A stretch of DNA of 10,567 bases, taken from an uncultured Verrucomicrobiota bacterium (GTDB lineage: Bacteria; Verrucomicrobiota; Kiritimatiellia; RFP12; UBA3636). The stretch spans positions 1-10,567 of the forward strand of contig CAMNDA010000392.1 in assembly GCA_946534745.1 (NCBI GenBank). The letters are read 5' to 3'. The notes under the pieces were generated by a model. It saw only the letters and a program-made list of their open reading frames with translations. It did no database searches and was not told the DNA's origin. The position numbers were made by a program, and so were the translations under genes. The stretch's first letter is position 1. The number at the start of each line of letters is the position of its first letter. This document shows, piece after piece, positions 5,911-10,567 of this stretch.

Positions 5911-8900
5911 ATGAAGAAACTCCCGCTCCTCTTACTCGTCCTCGCCGCGACGTCCGCGCGGGCCGTCGTGCCGATGCCGGCCGGCGCGACCTACGCCAAG
6001 GGCGCCACGCTCACCGTCGTCGGCTACTCCGGGACGGCGCTCCCGAACTTCCCCGTCCTCGTGCGCCTCGAGGAGAATTCGCCCGTCGGCTTCTCCTACA
6101 ACGACGTCACGAATGCGGCGGCGGCCGACAAGGGCGACATCGACCTCTGCTTCGTCAACGCCCTCGGCTCCGGGCTGCCGTTCGAGATCGACACGTGGGA
6201 CACGAACGGCGAGTCGTTCGTCTGGGTCCGGCTCCCCTCGATGGCGAACGGGACGACGTTCAACGTCTGCTGGGGCTCCGAAACGCCCGGTACGAACGTC
6301 TGCAACGTCAGCCCGTGGAGCGACTACACCGGCGTCTGGCACATGAACGAAACGAACGCCGCCGTCACCACGATCTACGATTCGACCACCAACCATCTCG
6401 ACGGCACGACCGTCGCGACATCCTCCTCCAAGACGGACGGCAAGGTCGGCCGCGCGCGGTTCATTACGTCGAACACGTCGAACACGGCCGGCCAGCCCTA
6501 CGACTCGGGCGTGACGATCGACATGACGGACGACGCCGCGAAGCTCGGCGTCGTCGACGCCGTCATCCCCGAGTTCACGGCGTCCCTCTGGGTACGTCCG
6601 CAGAACAACGCGCAGTGGTGGTACTTCATCACCCGCAAGGCGTCGGACAAGGGCCCCGGCTGGGGGCTCCAGAACGGGTCGGAGGGCAACAACGCCTCCT
6701 TCAAGGTGTTCCGTGCCTACGGCGGGGCGGAAGACGATACGAGCTGCATGAACCTGACGGGTATCTCCGTCCTCGCGAAGCAGCAGTGGACGAAGCTGGA
6801 CGCGGTCTGGATGGCCGACAAGACGTTCACGCTCTACACGAACGGCGTCCCGGCCGGAACCGGAACGCTGAAGAACCTGGCCACGAACGGCGACCAGACC
6901 AAGCTCGCGCTCGGCGGCGCGATGGGCCCGACGTCCAACAGCAAGAACGGCCGCGGCGTCTACGGCGACATGGACGAGATCCGGCTCCGCAAGGGCGCCC
7001 TCTCCGCCGACTGGCTCGCGGCGGACTACGCCACGCAGGCGGATCCGGCCTTCTTGACGAAGGGGGCGGCGGAGACGCCGGTCACGTCGCTCGGGCCCGT
7101 CGCCTCGGTCTCCGTCGCCGCGTTCTCCTACACGAACGCGACGGTGGCGGTGTCCGTCGATTCGCTCGGCGGCGCCGGCGCCGCGTCGGTCGACGTCGTG
7201 CTGCAGCTCTCTACGGACGACCTGTTCTCCGTCCTCGACCGGACCGTTTCGTATTCCGCCGCCGCGACGGGCGCCACGAACATCGTCCTCGCCGGGCTCG
7301 CGACGAACGCGACCTACTACGCGCGGGCCGTCCTGACGAACAGCATTCAGGAGGATTCCACGACGGCCGCCGTCTCCTTCACGACGCTCTCCCCCGGCGC
7401 GCCGGCGGGAACGGCGTCGTTCGACGAGCGCGGATTCACGACGTTCGCCGCGACGGGCGCCGCGACGGCGTTCGGCACGGGCGGAACGTCCGCCGCGATG
7501 CGGCTGGAGGCCTCGACGGACGGATTCGAGACCGTCGCCGCGTTCTCGCCGGAGGCCGTCGCGACGCTCGGCGAGGCCGAGTCGCTCACGATCTCCGGGC
7601 TGGCGCCCGACACGGCGTACTCGCTGCGCCTGCGCATCACGAACGACTGGGGCGTCGCGACGTTCGTCGCGCTGCCGGACGCCTCCACGCGCGACGTCCC
7701 GTTCGCGACGACCGGCCTCGGCTGGACGTTCTCGGCGGACGGTTCGACGATCGACGTCACGTTCGGCGTCTCCGGCGTCTACGACGGGGCGACCGGATCC
7801 GCGACGCTCTACTTCGATGCATCGTCCGATCCGCGGACCTCGCAGGGCGCGCAGGCGGTTTCCGCCGCCGAGACGCTCTCGTGGTCCGGCCTCGGTTTCT
7901 CAGCCGACCCGATGCACGCCAAGGTGATCCTTTCCGCGACGCTCGACGGACGGACCTACTCGGCCACCAACGCCGCGACGATCGCGGCCGGCTCCACGGC
8001 CGTGTCCGTGTCCGACATCTCCGAACACACCTCGGCCGAGACCGCCATCCGCGTCCACGCGGGCGACGTCGTGACGCTCCCGGAGCTTTCCGGGACCGCG
8101 CGCTACATCGTCGGGAACAAGCTCTTCGGCTCGCTCGAGGGCAACGTCCTCACGGCGCTCCGCCCCGGCATCCTCGGCATCCACTGCGTGGACAACGACT
8201 CGAACACCAACACGCTCGCGGTCCTCGTCCTGCCGGAGAAAATCGGGAACGGCGACATCTACATCTTCAAGGACGGCAGCGTCGGCAACAACTGGTGCTA
8301 CTGGAACGAGAGCGCGAAATGGGAGAAGCTCGGCAGCGAGGAGAACGACTCCTGGCCGCACAATCCCGACGACATCGCGATCATCGCCTTCTACAAGAAC
8401 ACGGGCGTCCAGTTCGATTCGCGCGCCGACGACATCGAGCTCGCCGGCCTCTACGCCGGCGGCTACTGCGACAAGCAGGCGTCGGCGAGCCTGCGCTGCG
8501 TGACGAAGCAGAGCAACGTCCTTCTCACGAGCGCCGTCCGCTTCCGCCGCTCCGACGGCGAGCCCGTCCTCGTGCAACTCTGCAGCAACGCCACGGATCT
8601 CGGCAACAACCAGTTCCGGACGACGTTCACCGTCGCGGACAGCGTCCCGTTCCTCGAATACGCCTCCGACACGATCCTCTCCGGCGGCTGGGACGGCACC
8701 GACTCGCGCTTCCCGCAGGGGCGGTTCTCGATCGGCGCGAAGACGAACGCGATCCCCGAGGGCGTCACCGTGGAGCTCGTCGAGATGGATACGCAGGGCC
8801 AGAGCATGGGCTGCACGCTCTCCATCACGCGGCTCGCCGGCAAGGGGACGTTCTGGAACCGCTCCTCCGCGACGATGCGCGTCTACGGCTCGCCGCTCTT

Positions 8901-10467
8901 CGAGGGGCTGCTGCGCGACTCCGGCGGCTACAAGGCCGGGACGGACGACCGGACCGGGCCGACCTACGTCCGCACCGATTCGCTCACCAACGTCGCCGCG
9001 GAGGTCGTCGGCTGGGTGGGCCGCAGCGGCTCCGCCCCCGAGAGCAACTTCACCAAGGGCGTCGGCGCGCTCGTCTCCGGCTGGCCGCACTTCTATAATT
9101 CGTCCGGACCGCACGACCCGTGGTTCCCCGCGAAGGGGACGACGATGCACGGCGGACTGCTCTTCAACCGGAGCGAGAACGACTCGCGGTGGATCGCGAC
9201 CGCCGCGACCAATTTCGTCGAGCAGTCGGACGGTTCGATCAAGACGAACGTCACGGTCCTCTCCACGATCCCCGACAAGCGCCTCACGGAATTCCTCGAC
9301 ATCGCGGACGGCTTCGTCTATCTGCGGACCTACTCCGACCACGTCAACTACCCCACGACCTGGTTCGAGGCGGACGACCTGCGACACGGAAACCGGGCGT
9401 CGCTCTACGCGGTGGACGCCCGGATCTACGGAACCGGCAATGCGACGAACACCGCCACGATCCTGCACGGCGCCTCCGCGCACGCGGTCGGCGCGGCCGG
9501 CGACCCCCTCGCCTCCAACGCCTATCCGATCGTTCCGTGGATCGCCACCCAGGTCGGCTCGAAGGCCGCCGAGGACATGGGCTTCGCGGCGTTCGACGGG
9601 GACGGCTGGCTCACGGGGGTATTCCACGAGAAATACAAGGCCCTGTCGACCTTCGGCGCGACCGACAACGCCTACGTGTTCGACGCCGGGATCGCCCTCG
9701 ACGAGGACCTGGCGTGCAACTCGCTCTCCCTACACAACGACCGCCGCGACAAGCTGCTCGGCGAGGGCCGGACGCTCACGATCACGTCCGGCGGGCTCAT
9801 CCTTGGCGACATCGACTGGGACTCCACCACGACGTCCGCCGCGATCGGCGCGGAGGACGGCGGCGCGGCGAACGGCGCGCTCGTTCTCGGCGACGCGGAG
9901 CATCCCGCCTACGTCTGGGCGCGCGGGAAGGTCTCCGACAGCACGAAATACGCCCCGAACGAGATCTGGGCGCCCGTAACCGCGCCGGGCGGCTTCATCT
10001 GCGCCTACACCGGCGACCTCGTCCTCGGCGGCAACCAGACGAACATCGCCGAGGAGCTCGTCGTGAACGCCGGCTCGCTGCAGCTCGGCACGGCCGCGGC
10101 GCCGTGCCGCCTCGCGAGGGACCTGCCGATCCGCGTCTACGCGAACGCGACGCTCCGGATCCCGAACGACGGCTCGACGGCGAAGAGCATCCTGCAGTTC
10201 GACGGCGCCGCAGGCTGGTTCGGAACGGTCGACCTGCCGGACGGCGTCGCCGCGCAGGTGAAGAAGGCCTACTGGCGCGACTATCCCGACACGCCGGAGT
10301 GGCAGTCGCTCGAGCGCGGGTTCTACGGGTCGAGCGAGTCCGGCGTCGAGGCGCTTGCCACGGCGACGCACCCGGCGTTCGTCCGCGATGACCTCTTCTC
10401 CGGCACCGGCACGCTGAAGGTCGTCTCCGACGAGCGCATCCAGCCGACGCTCATGATCCTGCGATAG
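5911..10467 (+). CDS. Giant secreted DUF2341/LamG/Fn3-like protein with passenger-like C-terminal region
   Basis: This encodes 1518 residues. The ATG at 5911 starts a strong signal peptide (MKKLPLLLLVL..., probable cleavage after SARA at 18); the same frame is open upstream, but that part overlaps other genes. Domains in order: DUF2341-like, about 31-125 (PVLVRLEE, LPFEID, FNVCWGSE); LamG/concanavalin-like, about 139-375 (GVWHMNE, DGTTV, GDMDEIRLRKGALSADWL); three Fn3-like modules, about 397-493, 494-593 and 594-695; an Ig/Big-like module, about 697-777; then a beta-rich, Gly/Asn/Thr-rich passenger-like region to the end. This includes a PATR-like unit near 1366-1397 (TGDLVLGGNQTN...VVNAGSLQLG). 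There is no C-terminal beta-barrel, so classical autotransport is unlikely. It ends PTLMILR, like the upstream partial gene. DUF2341 plus LamG commonly occurs in surface binding proteins; binding of glycans is an inference. It has its own promoter and a repeat-rich leader. Confidence 0.9.
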   Translation: MKKLPLLLLVLAATSARAVVPMPAGATYAKGATLTVVGYSGTALPNFPVLVRLEENSPVGFSYNDVTNAAAADKGDIDLCFVNALGSGLPFEIDTWDTNGESFVWVRLPSMANGTTFNVCWGSETPGTNVCNVSPWSDYTGVWHMNETNAAVTTIYDSTTNHLDGTTVATSSSKTDGKVGRARFITSNTSNTAGQPYDSGVTIDMTDDAAKLGVVDAVIPEFTASLWVRPQNNAQWWYFITRKASDKGPGWGLQNGSEGNNASFKVFRAYGGAEDDTSCMNLTGISVLAKQQWTKLDAVWMADKTFTLYTNGVPAGTGTLKNLATNGDQTKLALGGAMGPTSNSKNGRGVYGDMDEIRLRKGALSADWLAADYATQADPAFLTKGAAETPVTSLGPVASVSVAAFSYTNATVAVSVDSLGGAGAASVDVVLQLSTDDLFSVLDRTVSYSAAATGATNIVLAGLATNATYYARAVLTNSIQEDSTTAAVSFTTLSPGAPAGTASFDERGFTTFAATGAATAFGTGGTSAAMRLEASTDGFETVAAFSPEAVATLGEAESLTISGLAPDTAYSLRLRITNDWGVATFVALPDASTRDVPFATTGLGWTFSADGSTIDVTFGVSGVYDGATGSATLYFDASSDPRTSQGAQAVSAAETLSWSGLGFSADPMHAKVILSATLDGRTYSATNAATIAAGSTAVSVSDISEHTSAETAIRVHAGDVVTLPELSGTARYIVGNKLFGSLEGNVLTALRPGILGIHCVDNDSNTNTLAVLVLPEKIGNGDIYIFKDGSVGNNWCYWNESAKWEKLGSEENDSWPHNPDDIAIIAFYKNTGVQFDSRADDIELAGLYAGGYCDKQASASLRCVTKQSNVLLTSAVRFRRSDGEPVLVQLCSNATDLGNNQFRTTFTVADSVPFLEYASDTILSGGWDGTDSRFPQGRFSIGAKTNAIPEGVTVELVEMDTQGQSMGCTLSITRLAGKGTFWNRSSATMRVYGSPLFEGLLRDSGGYKAGTDDRTGPTYVRTDSLTNVAAEVVGWVGRSGSAPESNFTKGVGALVSGWPHFYNSSGPHDPWFPAKGTTMHGGLLFNRSENDSRWIATAATNFVEQSDGSIKTNVTVLSTIPDKRLTEFLDIADGFVYLRTYSDHVNYPTTWFEADDLRHGNRASLYAVDARIYGTGNATNTATILHGASAHAVGAAGDPLASNAYPIVPWIATQVGSKAAEDMGFAAFDGDGWLTGVFHEKYKALSTFGATDNAYVFDAGIALDEDLACNSLSLHNDRRDKLLGEGRTLTITSGGLILGDIDWDSTTTSAAIGAEDGGAANGALVLGDAEHPAYVWARGKVSDSTKYAPNEIWAPVTAPGGFICAYTGDLVLGGNQTNIAEELVVNAGSLQLGTAAAPCRLARDLPIRVYANATLRIPNDGSTAKSILQFDGAAGWFGTVDLPDGVAAQVKKAYWRDYPDTPEWQSLERGFYGSSESGVEALATATHPAFVRDDLFSGTGTLKVVSDERIQPTLMILR

Positions 10468-10482
10468 AGTCCCCTCGGCGCA

Positions 10483-10517
10483 CGTGGCGGGGTGCGGCCG
10501 TGCCGCGCCCCGCCACG
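10483..10517 (+). terminator. Strong 16-bp GC hairpin after the DUF2341/LamG gene
   Basis: Bases 10483-10498 pair with 10502-10517 around a 3-base loop CGT: fifteen Watson-Crick pairs plus one T-G wobble (10493 with 10507). It begins 16 bases after the stop at 10465-10467. No T-run follows, so it is either a terminator of the tract-less kind or a 3'-end stabiliser. It is the strongest secondary structure noticed in the window. Confidence 0.65.
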
Positions 10518-10540
10518 GGCGCGTGGAGTCGGCCGTATGG

Positions 10541-10557
10541 CCCGCGCGATGCGCGGG
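10541..10557 (+). other. Second GC hairpin abutting a possible -35 element
   Basis: CCCGCGC (10541-10547), loop GAT, GCGCGGG (10551-10557) is a perfect 7-bp stem. The next bases are CTCGAC, a poor -35 look-alike, and the window ends at 10567. The order hairpin then -35-like box with no gap matches 5679-5703. Any following gene and -10 box lie outside the window. Confidence 0.4.
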
Positions 10558-10567
10558 CTCGACCCCC

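Noticed and set aside
5723..5914. 63-codon Ser/Thr-rich leader ORF whose TGA overlaps the ATG at 5911 (ATGA), suggesting translational coupling
   Set aside because: Its only ATG (5723-5725) lies inside the predicted -10 box, upstream of the expected transcript start, and no other start is available. The frame is open because the 9-mer array contains no TA or TG. It would become interesting if transcription were shown to start upstream of 5723.
9900..10467. Classical autotransporter (type V) beta-barrel at the C-terminus of the giant protein
   Set aside because: The region contains a PATR-like passenger unit but no ~300-residue amphipathic barrel with a terminal aromatic residue; the protein ends in Leu-Arg.

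Overview
The window is GC-rich, densely coded DNA with every recognisable gene on the + strand. It holds the tail of one gene and three complete, very large genes for exported, modular, probably extracellular proteins. No RNA gene, transposase, CRISPR array or metabolic gene was seen. The likely source is a PVC-group bacterium, most likely Kiritimatiellota or a related Verrucomicrobiota/Lentisphaerae lineage, plausibly from an animal gut. The reasons are domain style (BspA-type leucine-rich repeats, PA14-like, DUF2341 plus LamG, fibronectin-III-like and autotransporter-passenger-like modules), clusters of paralogous giant secreted proteins, and absence of Shine-Dalgarno motifs. This placement is an inference from family knowledge, not a search result.

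Layout: 1-111 is the C-terminal end of an upstream gene, with its last residues nearly identical to the end of the fourth gene. 155-2491 is a 778-residue secreted protein built from two tandem copies of a ~290-residue LRR module separated by beta-sandwich-like linkers. 2492-2785 is a gap with a GC hairpin, the in-frame wreck of a paralogue's C-terminal module, and an AT-richer promoter-like island. 2786-5647 is a 953-residue secreted protein (PA14-like, three Fn3/Ig-like modules, LRR). 5648-5910 is a regulatory gap with hairpins, a good sigma70-type promoter whose spacer is a palindrome, and a long 5' leader made of a 9-base-period tandem repeat. 5911-10467 is a 1518-residue secreted protein (DUF2341, LamG, three Fn3-like modules, Ig-like module, long beta-rich passenger-like region). 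10468-10567 holds a strong GC hairpin, then a second hairpin abutting a possible next -35 box.

How the parts relate: all four proteins end in a short hydrophobic stretch closing with Leu-Arg at the very C-terminus (TLMILR, TVLLLR, SVMILR, TLMILR), although their upstream domains differ. The internal copy of the module in the first complete gene lacks this tail, so it belongs to the protein end and not to the module. I read this as a candidate C-terminal sorting, anchoring or folding signal for a modular surface-protein family. It is the most interesting signal in the window. The genes look like products of duplication and domain shuffling. No enzymatic residues were recognised; adhesion or glycan/peptide binding is plausible but unproven.
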